Positions 1 to 12,486 of a stretch of 64,000 bases of DNA are shown piece after piece; within the stretch, counting starts at the first letter, position 1, and every line of letters starts with the position of its first letter. Made by a program: the position numbers and the translations under genes. This DNA is from Tetrahymena elliotti 4EA. Taxonomy: Eukaryota > Ciliophora > Oligohymenophorea > Hymenostomatida > Tetrahymenidae. Below the pieces are notes generated by a model that saw only the letters and a program-made list of their open reading frames with translations, searched no databases and was not told the origin of the DNA. The stretch covers positions 865,141 to 929,140 of the forward strand of contig JH720324.1 in the NCBI GenBank assembly GCA_000231825.2, read 5' to 3'.

Positions 1-452
1 ATTGACTAAAATCAAATTTATTTGTCTCATGATTTATATTAAATTATTACTTCAATACTAAAAATTCAAGTTAAATTTCCAATCATTTAGGAAATGTAGA
101 TAAAAGTGATTATTTTGGTTTAGCTTAGTATTAATTAAGCTAATAAATAGTGTTTCATTTATTATTAAAAAATAACAATTTGCAATTAGAAACTTTAATT
201 TTATTATCTACAATCATAAATTTTAACCTAATTTATTTTTATGAAACTCAAAATATTTTAATTATTTAAAAAGTTCAAAAAGTTATCATGAACCTTTTTG
301 TTGGAAATATTTAAAAGGATCTGTTTGAATTAATATTTTTGTAAGATTTATGCTGAAATAATTGACTATTATTATTAAGATTTTCAAATATTGAGTTATA
401 GTTTTACAAATCAAATTTTAAAACCATCAGAAAAATTCTAATTTTGGTAGAT

Positions 453-2743
453 ATGATAAATAGAGCTTAAAAGGAAATAGAAATTAGATAAATTTAAGAT
501 TTATAAGTCATTAAAGACTTGAAGTGTGTTGAAATCTTTAGAATATTTACTTAAGAGTGGGTAATTATATTTAGTATTCATAGCAACCTTCAATGTATTT
601 TTGGATAATTTAAATAGCAAGCTAATATATGATTACATTAAAGATTAAATTTAAGACTAACTTGATGGAAAAACAGTCTATATTGACACTAGAAGATTTA
701 AATAAGATGTTAAATATGATTAAATGATGGGATTTCATGATTTTAGTGCATAGATAGCTGACTGGTTTTATCTTTATGCTAAAAATATTACAAATCTTCA
801 TATAATTCTTGATAAGTAATTTTTATTACAAAATTTGTTTTGCTGATTAAAAATGTTAATATCAAAGGCTATCAAGCTAACTCACAGAAACAGACATATA
901 ATTTTACACTGGGTCTTTTTCTTGTTTTAATAACTTGAAAGTTTTAGAGTTTTCTACAGGGGGAAAGACTGCTATGGATGTACTTATTTTACTTATAAAT
1001 ACTTAATATATAAGCTAAATATTAATTATAAGCTTTGGAATAGTGGAAATTATGAAGATGCTCACTTTTATGTCAAAAAATAAGTTAAGAGTAATTTTAA
1101 TAAATCTATGGGGTTAGCATGTAAATAATTGGGAAAGTAACTTGAAAAGATGGCCTTCAAAAATAAATATACATTATAAACACTGAGTTTAGATCTTTAT
1201 AGGTTATTCATATTTACAATTTGTTTTTATTTTTTAAATTAATTTTTACATATTAAAGATGGTCTTCTTGTACTTCTGGTGATACTTCTTTCCTTTTTAA
1301 ATGCTTAAAAGAAGTTTTAGTCTAATGTACATAAATTAAAACATTTTATTTAAATCTATATGGGTAAAATATATTTAGAAAAAAACTCATAAAGTATGTT
1401 TTTTTAATGGTTAAGGTGGGTAGGTATAATTGATTATAAGTGTTTTGATGAATTAGCTAATACTTTTAAGGCATGTGTAGCTAATTGCAGATAACTTGAA
1501 AATATAGAATTACATTTTGCATGGTATTAATTAACTTAATAAATGAATAAATCATTTTTCATTTTTGATTTAAATTAAAAGGTGTTAAAGTCTTACATCT
1601 TGGTAAGCTTCGATTTCACTGGCTGAATCTCTTTAGTATATTTCACAATTAAATACACTAAGGAATTTTACTTTGAATCTTGGAGGGTAAATAATTTAAT
1701 ATGTAAAAATCTTCTAATAATAATCTGTTCTTATTCATTTTTTATTTAGTTGGGGACAAGAGTCTTCAGTTGTGCCTGAGACTTTGTTTTAAAATCTAGC
1801 TTCTTTGATTCTGAACAATCCTTTAAACTCTTTAGCTTTAACATTTGGAAAGTAAATAACTTACTTACTTACTTACTAATTTATTTTTGAATATTAAACA
1901 AAATATTTAGCTGGAAGAATCCGCTTAAAATAGAAACAACTTTATAATGCCTAGAAGCTATGCTAATGAAGTTTGTCAACAAGCAAAATTTTTATAAGCT
2001 TGGTTTAGATTTATGGGGGTAAATTAATTTTAGAAAAACAAAAATATCAAATGTGATAAATAAATATTAAAAGATGGACTAACGGAAGTGTTAAAGGACT
2101 ACTTTGCTTGGCTAAAGCTTTAGTAAAAATTAGATAAACTACAGATCTATAAGACTTGAGCCTTAATTTTTGGGAGTATATATTTTCATCTTTAAATAAT
2201 AATTTTTAACATTTTATATGATAAATATAAATAAGATGGTCAGGAATACTAAATCCTGAATGTGCTATTGAGGTTATCCTTTAAATACTAAATCCTCCAT
2301 ATAAGAAAAACACACTAAAGTATCTCTCTCTGAATATGAATGCGTAAAAATGATATAATTTGTAATTAATTTTGAACTTTTATTTATAAATTAGGTGGTA
2401 TTTGAGTAAAGAATCATGTTTAAAATTATTTCAATGCATAAGGAAAATAGAAGCAGAGAACCATTTAGAAAAGTTAAATTTAAGCTGTAGATTTGAGCAT
2501 CCTTTAAAGAAATATAAATTCAATAACCCTAATGGAAGAGTTTATGCCAAAAACACTATAAAATTAATATCATGTAAAGATTAAAATTATCAAAAGGCAA
2601 GACTCATTTACAAAGCAATAGATCATACTCAACTGTTTTTAACAGATAAAATGCAAAAGGATTTTTATAAGATTTGTTTTCTTCCTTCTTTAGAAAATAT
2701 AACTCAAATTGAATTACCTCTATCCTACAATCTGTAGGGTTGA
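453..2743 (+). CDS. Leucine-rich-repeat protein 1, one repeat per exon (5' end uncertain)
   Basis: LRR protein of unknown partner. From about 1085 onward it reads as a series of repeats ending in motifs such as LSLDLYR, FYLNLYG and LGLDLWG. Introns lie at 1203-1258, 1364-1415, 1524-1581, 1687-1749, 1852-1910, 2019-2073, 2176-2235 and 2344-2394 (51-63 nt, GT/AG). The seven exons between them are 105, 108, 105, 102, 108, 102 and 108 nt, each one repeat of 34-36 residues, and every intron is phase 2. The last exon (2395-2743) adds a non-repeat tail and ends at a TGA after LQG. Upstream, 535-843 is coding-like and contains NITNLHIILDK, but I could not join it to the ATG at 453 or to the later exons without guessing, so the start is provisional. 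The frame around 1030-1110 is also ambiguous. Many TAA/TAG codons read as Gln. Confidence 0.7.
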
Positions 2744-3762
2744 ATATACTAAGTATCATTCTATTTATATCATTTATTTTGCCATTTTAATTTACTTGTA
2801 TTAAGTACTTACTTACTTACATTCTAACTTAAAAACAAAATAAATTTAAATGTCCAATTTCTCTAAAAAATATAATTGTTTAGTAATAATAAATAAATAA
2901 GGAGTAAATTAATTCATAATCAATTAAAAATATTTTCTTAGAATTTTTTCTCAGAGATTTTAAATACTAAATTATTGTATTACTAGAATTAGAAAATCAA
3001 AGAGATTTTAAAATCCAGTCATTAGAATATCAATATATCTATCTATCTATGTAATAATTTAACTTTAAGATACATTTAAAAAATATTTTCATTTGGAGAG
3101 TGTGTATTTTTTAGATGATTTTTTTATATTGAATAATGAGGATTAGTAAATCATAAAGACTCTAATTTCTAGATGAATAGGTTAAATAAGTAGTAAAAGT
3201 ATACAATAAATTAATTTTAAAATACTTTAAAAAATATTTTCACTCTAGAAAATGTTTATTTTTTGAAAATACTTTTTTTAGTTTTTAGAATTTGAAAATG
3301 ATAAAGATCAAATTTAGATGAACTGAATTAGAGTAATTTAAGGGTATTAACCAACAATGCAGGCCTTTAGAATAACAATTAGCTTTTTATAGGCCTATGC
3401 TTAGTTTAATTAAGAAACTAGGTAAAATAGAAAAAAGAATTTACAAAAGAAAAAAATGGGTGAGAATGAATGAGTTAATTAAAGAGGAGTAATTTAATGA
3501 AAGTATAGTTAGTGAATATTTATTCTTTTGATAATGAAAATAAAGTTTATTAGGTATTATAAATCATGTAGTGTATTTACTCTTGCGGATTTTTAATATT
3601 ATTATATAAATAGATTGTCAGTAGAAGATTTCTAAATTCTTTCATTAGATAATAATAATATGAAGATAGATTATTTTTTTCATTATAATTAATTATTTCT
3701 TTTAAATATTTCACTTAAAACCAAGCAAACGTTCATTAAAATAAAACATATCATATATATAG
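2744..3762. other. Intergenic, AT-rich
   Basis: Lies between the end of LRR gene 1 and the start of the hydrolase-like gene, both on +. No convincing ORF. It holds a degenerate direct repeat (3071-3280), short ATCT runs near 3036-3050, and a pair of AGGCCT palindromes at 3361 and 3391 that stand out in the AT background. Confidence 0.6.
3071..3280. repeat. Degenerate direct repeat, two copies of about 60 nt
   Basis: Copy 1 is about 3071-3130 and copy 2 about 3222-3280. Both share a core TTTAAAAAATATTTTCA followed by a similar G/T-containing block and a T-run. The match is imperfect. No coding role is seen. Confidence 0.45.
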
Positions 3763-5168
3763 ATGGAGCGTATAAATACTATAAGCACTTAAATCACCAA
3801 CCAACAATCTAATCAAGATTATTTAATAGTTAATGAGTTACCTTATTAAAAGGTATTAGTAGAACTAAACAATCCACGCAGAAACAATGCAATAAATACT
3901 TAGATGTCTAAAAAACTTATGAATATTGCTTAAGACCCTAACTATAAGATTATCATTCTCAAAGGAGCTTATGGAAAGGCCTTTGGCTGTGGAGGAGATG
4001 TCAAAGATTTGTATTCATACATTACCAATCCTGATAAGTCATTGCTTTTTGACTATTTCTTAACTGAGTTCTAGAATAATTATTGTTACTACTTATTAAA
4101 TCAGTTTGAAAATTGTGGGTCAATTGCAATATATGATGGATATACTATTGGAGAAGCATTCCTACTAAGTTGCTATTCAAAAATAAAAATATGCACAGAA
4201 AGGACAGTTATAATGATGCCTGGTATTTATTTTAACATCAATTTATACTGATAACTTAAAAGAATTATTTATTATATATTAAAAACATTCCTATTTAAAG
4301 GACAAATTTATTTATTGATTTATTTATCTTTTCTTTAAATTAAATTAGAATGTAAAAAAGATTAAATTAATTTATTATTTTTAATTTAGAATGCAAAAAC
4401 GGACTTGTAATTTATTCTCCCTAATACTTTTATGGATTGAAAAATAATATTGGCACCTACCTCTGGATGACAGGAGAATAAGTGAAGGGATATGATTGTG
4501 TCAGATATGGTTTAGCTGATTATTATATTTAAAGCTAGTTTTTAAATTAGCTAGAAACAGAACTCATTTTGGCTTAGGATATTAATTAATGTAAATCAAT
4601 ATGCTAGAAATATGCTGAAAAGTCTGCTGGGTTTATTTAATACAGTGACAATACTAAGCTTTTAGGATATATTTAATAAAATTTTGAATTAAGAGAATTC
4701 AAAGATTTTTGGAATAATCTACACAAAAATGCACACTAATAAGCAGATATTGAACTATCAAAGTTTTCTTTGAAATGCTTGCACTAGATTAATTAGGCCA
4801 GTAGAATATCCATAAGATTTAATTATATGCTTTTATAAATGTCTTCTTTAATGCTTGACACAGAGTAATTTAACCTCCTCTAAATTAAATCAGTTCTCAA
4901 TGCAACATTTTTATACAGAGACTGCATTGAAGGATTGAAAAAAGCTGTAGTATAAAAAAACTATCAACCTTAATGGTCACATGAGTCTGTGTTAGATGTA
5001 AAAGATTCTGAATTACTAAAAATAAAAATTGAAGATGAGTATATATAAAATGAAAAATTAAGGATAGATTTATTAATGCAAATAGCAAGATAAATGATGA
5101 ACAGAAAACAATCTATCATATAACAATAAAATTACTATTAAATTCCATGTATTATTTTTGATGAATGA
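3763..5168 (+). CDS. 3-hydroxyisobutyryl-CoA hydrolase-like protein (crotonase fold), active site altered
   Basis: 412 aa in two exons (3763-4222, 4390-5168); the 167-nt intron closes in frame. Family: HIBCH, which hydrolyses 3-hydroxyisobutyryl-CoA in valine breakdown in mitochondria. Seen: NNPRRNNAIN near residue 37, AFGCGGDVKDLY near 73-84 (family AFCAGGDV), the MMPE motif ending at Glu154 and split by the intron, and the HIBCH-specific C-terminal half with SLKCLHQINQASR and LYRDCIEGLKKAV. Length matches the family (about 385 aa). Odd: aligned without gaps from MPE, the residue eight after Glu, a catalytic Asp in human HIBCH, is Tyr162, and the usual GGGVGLS is GEAFLLS. It may be a pseudoenzyme or have changed specificity. 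No clear mitochondrial presequence is visible. Fold assignment is secure; activity is not. Confidence 0.88.
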
Positions 5169-5739
5169 TTAGTTATTTGTCTATGCATTTCAATGATATT
5201 TGTTTATCGTAATATCTATAATTAAACTCTTTAATTTTCAATATTTTATAGCATTTAATTTTATCAAAAAATTCTCTTTTATTTGTTTATTCCAAAATGT
5301 TTTATGTAACCCAAAAAAGCTAGATTTTGCAGTAGCATTTGATAGAATTAATTATTAATTTTAATTTCAAAAGATGAATAGTTAGAATATTTAAATGTTT
5401 TACAAAAACTTCAGAAAAAGTCAATATTAAATGTAGGGGATTTTAAAATTTTTTAATTTTAAGAAATAATTTATTTGAGTGTTATTTGATCCAAGTTAAT
5501 TTATTAATGTTAGAAAAAATGTTTGATTTCAATAAATTTTTATTTTAAAAGGAGATAAAAAAGAGGAATCAGAATATTTTAATTGATTATATAAAAAATG
5601 AAATGATCTTTGTGGATAGTAAATTATAAAGAAGTAAAGCAAATTATAAACGAGTTAGTTTAATTATATTTTGATATGATTTAATTATATTAAAATGGAA
5701 AATAATTAATTAATTAATGAATGATGAATGCAAGAGAAA
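5169..5739. other. Intergenic between convergent genes
   Basis: Shared 3' region of the hydrolase-like gene (+) and OFD1 (-). Very AT-rich, with TAATTAATTAATTAATGA-type runs near 5704. Nothing coding seen. Confidence 0.6.
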
Positions 5740-8700
5740 TCAGAAGTATTCAAGATCTTCAACGATATCCTCATTATAATCAACAATTTCTTCAATTTCT
5801 TCAGAAAGAGCCTTATCTTCGTCTTTGTTATCTATTGTTGACTTTTCTTATTTGTATGATGTAGGTTTCTAATCGAATTTTTATTAATTATTTTGAGTTG
5901 ATGGGAGGGAGAAATCATTCTTTTTGTAACTGAATGGATCGTCTTTAGCTCCCAATTTATCATCCCTTGCTCCAAATTTATCATCTTTTTTACCTAGAGG
6001 ATCAAACTTTTTACCAAAAATATCTTCATTCTTAGAAGAGAAAGGATCATCTTTCTTCTTTGAAAAGGGATTTGAAACACTTTTTTTACTTAAATCAGTG
6101 TCTTTTGGTAAGGCCCACATATCTTTTTTATCATCTTTAAGTGGCTAGAGTTGGTTAGATTTTTTACCTTTGTCACTTAGGTCATCAAAATCTTCGAAGT
6201 CATCTAAGTAGTTGAAATCTGATTGAGGAACTTATCTTTAACTAATTGGAGGAGGTAAGTAATTTAAGTTTGCTGATTTTTGATCTTTCTTTGTCAAATC
6301 AGCCAAAGGTTACAGGTTTGAATGCTTTTTAGTTTCAAGTGGAGAATCTTTGAGGAAATTCTTTTTATCTGCCTATTGAGTAAATGTTTAAGGAATAGAT
6401 AGCATAGCATCTTTGGTTATAATAGACTGGCTCTCTTCTTTTTTAAATTTTTAGTGTTATTCTATGCTAGGATTATCTTACAAACTAGTGATTTAGTTCA
6501 AAGTTTATTTAGAAAATGTGCTTTTTGTTTGTAATTTTTCTTATGATTACTATTATTCCAAAGTAACCTTTGTAGGACTTGAGTTTGTAGTTTTTTTAAT
6601 AGTGAAATTCTAATTTTCATCTCCTTTTCCCTTATTAACATTAAAACTGTCTTTGCGAGATCTTTCAACTTCACTCATAACTCTTAATCTTGAGCTGTTA
6701 TTCTAATCTATTTTTTCAAAAGATTCTCTCAGCTTAGCTTCATATTTAGCAAAGTCTAGTTCTTCTCTAAATGACTCTTCAATAATATTTGCCCCACCAC
6801 CTGCAGCGAAGCCTTTTCTGTCTTGACCAAAATCTTAATACATTTAAGACTTTGTGAAATCAGCCTTTTCATTAAAAATAATTTTATTGTTATAAAAATA
6901 ATTTAACAAACAAATAAGTAAAAATACCTTTTCTAAGTATTGCTTATCTTAATTTTATTTGTGTTTGAATTGAGTAAAATCAATAGATGCATTTGAAATA
7001 TCCCAAATATTTTCAAATTTAAATGAGTGGTTTCTCTTTTCAACCACATCAGTTTCTCTTTGATATTGTAGAATTTCTTATCTTCTTTTTTCTCTTAGTT
7101 CCTATTAATTATTCAAAAATAAGTTATGTATTTAGTTTAATTTTAATAATATTTATTTACATCAAGTTCTTATTAAACCTAGGGTTTTAATGCAGTTGGA
7201 CCTCCACCATAAGAATGACTTGCAGGAGCATTTTAGTGGTGACGATTGTACTCAAGAGGTTAACGGTAACTCATTTCATATCTTTACTTTCTTGCCTCAT
7301 CTAAAAGGTCTTCATTTTCTTTATTGATTTTTCTTAGTTCTTTAATCTTTTCCTCTAATACTTCAATTTAATTTTGATAGACCTAAATTTCATTGTTGAA
7401 TTTTTTGATTCCATCTAACGAGCTTTGCTTGTATTGATCAACTAACTTCTTTTGTTCTTCAAGAGCATTTTTAAAGAAATTAACTTCCTCATCTTTTATT
7501 TTTAACTTTTGTTCTAAATTTCTAGATGAATCCTAGTCTCTTTTATATGAATCACTAACAGTTCTAATATTATCTCTTAGTTGAACTAATTCAAATTCTT
7601 AGTCCTTCTTTTAACGTTTTATTTCTATTAATTCTTCTGTAAGCTTTTTATTCTCCTCTGTAAGTTTTTTGGTCTACTCAGTTAACTAGGCTGCAGTTTC
7701 CTATTTTATATCAAAATTATTTTTTATAATTTTATAGAATAACAAAATCTCACCTTAACCATCTTGATCTTGTACATGTCTTCATCTAAGATTCTCTTTT
7801 TTTCAATAATTTCTAGCTTATCAGCTTCCAAATCACGATGTGCTTCTAATTTTGTGTAAGCCAAATCATTTTAATATTTCTTTTCGATAATCAAAGCAGA
7901 TTCTTCAGCTTTTTTAATCTTTTCTTTAAGTTCCTACTCTAAATTTTCAATCTTTTGCTTTTGAATTTTGAGTGTTTCCTCATTCAAGATTCTTTACTTA
8001 TCTATTTCATCTTCTCTCATCCTTAGAAGTTCAAAATCTTTCAAAATTCTTTATCTATGATCATGATTAATTGATTCAATTTCCTTCATTTTGTTTGTGC
8101 ATTTCTCTATTGTATCTTTTTCCCTATCTCTAAGCTTATTGAGTCTATCCATATAACCCTTTTCGAGTTCCTCCCTATATTCACTCATCATTTTACGATA
8201 TTTTTCTTACTCCTCCATTCTGACAGCTGCCATTTCAAATTCTCTAATTCTAACAACTTCAGCATTCATTTCAGCCTTTAATCTGTTTTCAAATTCCCTC
8301 TTAAATCTTATTTAATTTAAACAAAAATATAAAAAATTTGAAGAAAGCAAACAAACAAGCAATTTTAAATAAATCTGCATAGAAAAATCAAATAAATACC
8401 TCTAAAGTCTTTCTTCAATTTCAAGAGCAGGAGTGTTGATTTCTTGTACCTTCTCACGATACTTATGATCAACTGTATTAAGACGTTACTCCAAATTAAA
8501 AATAGCATCAGCGTGCTCTGTCTAAGTAGCACAATTAGTTTTTGGTACATTTCTAACATTGTTTAGATATGTTTCAACCATAGTTTCTAAAATTGAAACT
8601 TTAGGATTGTCAGCATTTTTGCAATTCATAATATCAAGTATTTCAAATTTTTATAAAATCTTATTAGCAAATCCACTTTCTGGTTAGAAAATGCTATTTG

Positions 8701-8950
8701 AATAACTAAAATCATTTTTATCAAAATACTCACAAACTATACTTGCCATTACTCTCATGAGTAAAGCCTTGTGTTGGTTCTTTTCATCATAAATTTTTTA
8801 CTAAACTTGCTAAACTTTCTATGATTTAACTAACTTTTCAATCATTTTATGTCTCATCTAAGCCTTAACAGAGTTCAACATACCTGTATCACTAAAAAGA
8901 TGAAACAGTTTCTCCTTATATTATTCATTATTTTCTTCTCCTTACTCCAT
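5740..8950 (-). CDS. OFD1: OFD1 homologue, centriole/basal-body protein
   Basis: 980 aa in five exons; introns 8307-8399, 7701-7753, 7102-7160 and 6865-6927 close in frame. OFD1 caps centrioles and controls centriole length and cilium assembly. Seen: an N-terminal LisH-like region with LFSDTGMLNSVKAQMRHKM near residue 16, then YFDKNDFSYSNSIFQPESGF near residue 80, matching the order of the human LisH segment (a GIL-type turn, then SVFFPESG). A TQTEHADA-type block and about 450 residues of coiled coil follow. The length is close to human OFD1 (about 1,010 aa). The C-terminal third is low complexity and ends in tandem K/D/F/G-rich units (6120 down to 5935), then an acidic tail EEIEEIVDYNEDIVEDLEYF. 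ATG at 8950 is the first in frame with the LisH region. It lies tail to tail with the hydrolase-like gene. High confidence by N-terminal similarity and architecture. Confidence 0.88.
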
Positions 8951-9714
8951 TTTATTTAAAATATCTCCTTACAAATATTGATTTAATATCTAATTGGTTT
9001 AATTAACAGATTTGGAAATATAGATAAATAATTAATTTTTTTGAATTTTATTTTCCTCATAATCAAACACTATTTTTCTTTATAAACTAGCTAATTTATT
9101 AACTAATTGATTGATAAATAAATAGATTGATTATTCCTATATACATAATTACTATCCAATATTCACTGCCTTTAAATTGAAATTGAAAATCTGCATCCAA
9201 AAATTAAATTAAAAATTCATCAATAATAACATAAAGTATTTTTATTCATTCATTTTGCTTTCAAACGATATGAAACTTGCTTATTAATTAATATCTTTAT
9301 TCATTTTCTTTTTATTTTTAAATATCTTTGAGATTCATTAATTGATTTAAATTCGAACTCTTTACAACAATTATTTTTAATTAACAATTTCTGTTTTTCA
9401 TCAAAATTAATTATTAATCAACAGCCCTTCATTTAATTTTAATTTGAATTTTGCTGACCGATATTTTTTAATTTACAATAAATCTATTAATAAATATTTT
9501 AATGAGTTTTATTACATTAATTCTGTAAAAATCTAAAAAACTTTTCTGTTTATTTTTTAATTTTGAAAAACAATAGATTTATTTAATTAAAATTAATTTT
9601 TAATTAAAATGAATAAAAAGAATCATAAATTTTATAAAAATATTTAAATATTAAATGATGATTAAGAAAATCCAAACAAATATATAAAAAATAAATGTAT
9701 CAAATATTAATTTA
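8951..9714. other. Intergenic, 5' of OFD1
   Basis: Holds the presumed promoter of OFD1 and the 3' end of the VWA-Hint gene. AT-rich with runs of T; no ORF of coding character and no recognisable element. Confidence 0.6.
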
Positions 9715-11709
9715 TCAACATTCTTATATACCAATAACTTAGTTAGTATATTTATCACGTTTTGTTTATTGCTAATTAACAATCACTTATCCTTCTCTGA
9801 ATCCTAACAGCTTAGATAAATCCTCAACAATTTTATATGTACCATAGTAAGCATGCTAGGCAACGGGTTCTGATATATTATGAGCTAAGGCTATACATTC
9901 AATACCTTCAATACTCATAGAATGGCCATCCTCAAGTAAAAAGCTATAAACTGCATCAGCTTATTCAACAATTATCTAACCTAATGATGAAGGGAACTAC
10001 CACTATTGTTCATTAAATATACGAACAGGATGCCAAGAAGTAATTAAGAGATTACCTAATTTAACAAAAGTATGAGTATTCGCTTCACATAAAGTTTTTA
10101 CTACACATAGTACTTTAACTGCTTTATCTCCTAATCTAGGACAAACTACCATATCTCCTTTTCTAATATCCTCTACATTCTTAAATTAATTATTTTATAA
10201 TAAAACCTTGCATTTTCCATGTATACATCCACCACTAACATCATAAAAATCACTTAAGTCTACTAAATCATAAAACTTAGCATAAAGTTAATTAGCATCA
10301 TTAATAAATGCAGATTTAAATTTATTTCCACAAAAAATCTTATCTGTAATTTCTCTAATTTTCTTGAATAAGATGCTGCCATAGTTCTAAAGACTTTTGT
10401 CTTTAAAATTGGTGCATTGCTACAAAAAGTGAGCTTGACAAAGTGATGGTAGATAGTTAACTCCCCAATTTTTAAAGTGATCTTAATTAGAGAGAGCAAG
10501 TCTGACTTCTCCTTGTAAATCTTACTAAATACATTCTAAGTAGCTTACAATAGCATCATTTTCTTTAACTTTTTTCTAAATTTCAGCTTAAAGATCATCA
10601 ATATTCTTAATAGCTCTATCCTAAAAGCCTGTATTCATTCTTAATAAGCTCTATTTAATCTTTTCAACAAATAATAAACGGACTAAATGACATTCATCAT
10701 CTATCATTGCATTTTGAACTACTTAAACATCTTTTTTTTAAATTGTTTCTATATCTTATGGATTATCTCCTACAAATAATTTGTATTTAAGAGTGTAACT
10801 TATTTTGACATCAGATAATTTCCTATATTATTAAGGTTATATCTTTAGAATTAAATCCTTTGTCTATCCATATCTGATAAGTCCTAAATTTAAGTCCATA
10901 GTTGTGTTTTTATTTGTTTTTTTAGCCTAATAAGACTAACTTTGCATGACTCCTTCACCCTCAAAAATATAACCCTCTGATAATTATAAATTCAAATGAA
11001 CTTTGTTTGCCATAGTTGATAGAATATTAGCCAAAGCATTAGAAAATACTGTTCCAAGCATGGTACAATCAGAAATATAAGAAAATATTCCATTAGTTTC
11101 TTGAGATAATTCTAACATCAAATCAGTATCCAAATCATTACCAAACCCAAAAGTAAAAATTGAAAAATCGATGACTGGATTTTATTCTTTCCATCTTCTA
11201 AGCATTTCTGTATGTCCTGTTGCAGGAATCATAGTAGGTTTTCCATCAGTAAAAAGGAAAATGCAAACATTTTAGTTAGGTCTGAATCCCTTTTTAATAA
11301 CCTCAAGACAGTCTTAGAGACCTCCCCAAATATTAGTTTAGCCGCCAGCCCACATCTTGTCAATTTCGGCAAAAGCAATATTCTTACCTTAATCATCCAT
11401 TTCTGTTAATTCAAAGTATATTTTAGAGTGAGTACTAAATCCCACTAGAGATAATCTATCTTCTTAATTTAATGATGATGCTATGGTCTTTACTGTATGT
11501 TTAACTAAGTCTAATGTAGTCATTTCAGACTCCTTTTTACTTTCATTCTTTTAATGGATCATTAACTTAGATCCCATTGATAAAGAACCATCTACTAAAC
11601 AAACAATATTACAAGGATGTCTTTCTAAATCATCAGGAGGTATAACACTCAATCTAACATAGTTATTAGTTTGACTTAATTGAACATCTAGTTTAATGTT
11701 TTTTTCCAT
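9715..11709 (-). CDS. VWA-Hint protein (von Willebrand A domain with intein/Hedgehog-like Hint domain)
   Basis: 664 aa in a single exon, one of only two intronless genes here. The N-terminal VWA domain has an intact metal site: DGSLS at 40-44 (DxSxS), GGQTN for the Thr, and FTDGKP for the second Asp. A middle segment (Vwaint-type linker) follows. The C-terminal Hint domain starts at GGCIHGKCKVLL, has KGDMVV, the block-B motif TSWHPV (TxxH), and ends at ALAHN followed by ISEP and HAYYGT. This order is the known VWA/Vwaint/Hint_2 family of ciliates and other protists. Hint domains can cut or splice their own backbone. Cys1, TxxH and terminal Asn are present, but the residue after Asn is Ile, not Cys/Ser/Thr, so full splicing is unlikely. 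Substrate and location are unknown; no signal peptide seen. Confidence 0.9.
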
Positions 11710-12486
11710 TTATTTTAAATGTTTTAATATTACCTAAAATTAGAATCTTTATTTTTTATTCTTGCTTAAGTATAAATAACAAAATTTTATTTGATTTATA
11801 TTCTACTAAGATCTAAGCTTTTAAATACAGTCACATAAAGTATCAAAAAATATAAATACTCTTCAGAAACGAATATTTCTATCAAAAATATTCTGTCTAT
11901 TTTATCATTTTTTGCATTATAAATTTTCTTATTAATAAGTAAATTTCTTATCAATAAATATATTATATCTCTATCTATCTATTGATTAGTCTCAAAAAAT
12001 AAACTTGAATCATTAGAATTTTTATTTTATTTAAGTTTATTTATTTATTTTTTATGTTTCTTTATCATGTTAGCTTATTAAAATAAGGAGGGTTTAAGAT
12101 TAATATTGTAAATGTTAAAATAAATTAAAAAATTATAGAAAAAATTAAATTACAAATTTGTTTAAAATATTAATTAAAAAAATGTATGAATTAAATGAGA
12201 ATATATATTAAATTAATAAGAACTTTAAAAAAATTTTCAGTATTTAAGAATGATACATTTTTAAATTTTCTGTCCAAGTTAAAGTGAATTTCAAAATTTT
12301 TTAAAGAGATTTATCATTCATTATTCATAAATAAATTAAAACTTAAATTTTATTTGAATTTGAGATATTTATAAAATATTTTTGGGTACTAGAAATTAAT
12401 TCAATATTGAATGAATAAGCTAATTAATAAATATTTTTAAATTTTTTTAGTTTATTCCTTTATTTCAAAGACTTTTTTGACTTAGA
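11710..12486. other. Intergenic between divergent genes
   Basis: Lies between the start of the VWA-Hint gene (-) and the next gene (+), so it should contain both promoters. AT-rich, with ATCTATCTATCTATTG near 11969. No ORF. Confidence 0.6.

Noticed and set aside
120..142. Small hairpin TTAGCTTA / TTAAGCTAA
   Set aside because: Short AT-rich stems like this are expected by chance in such DNA; nothing links it to a gene end.
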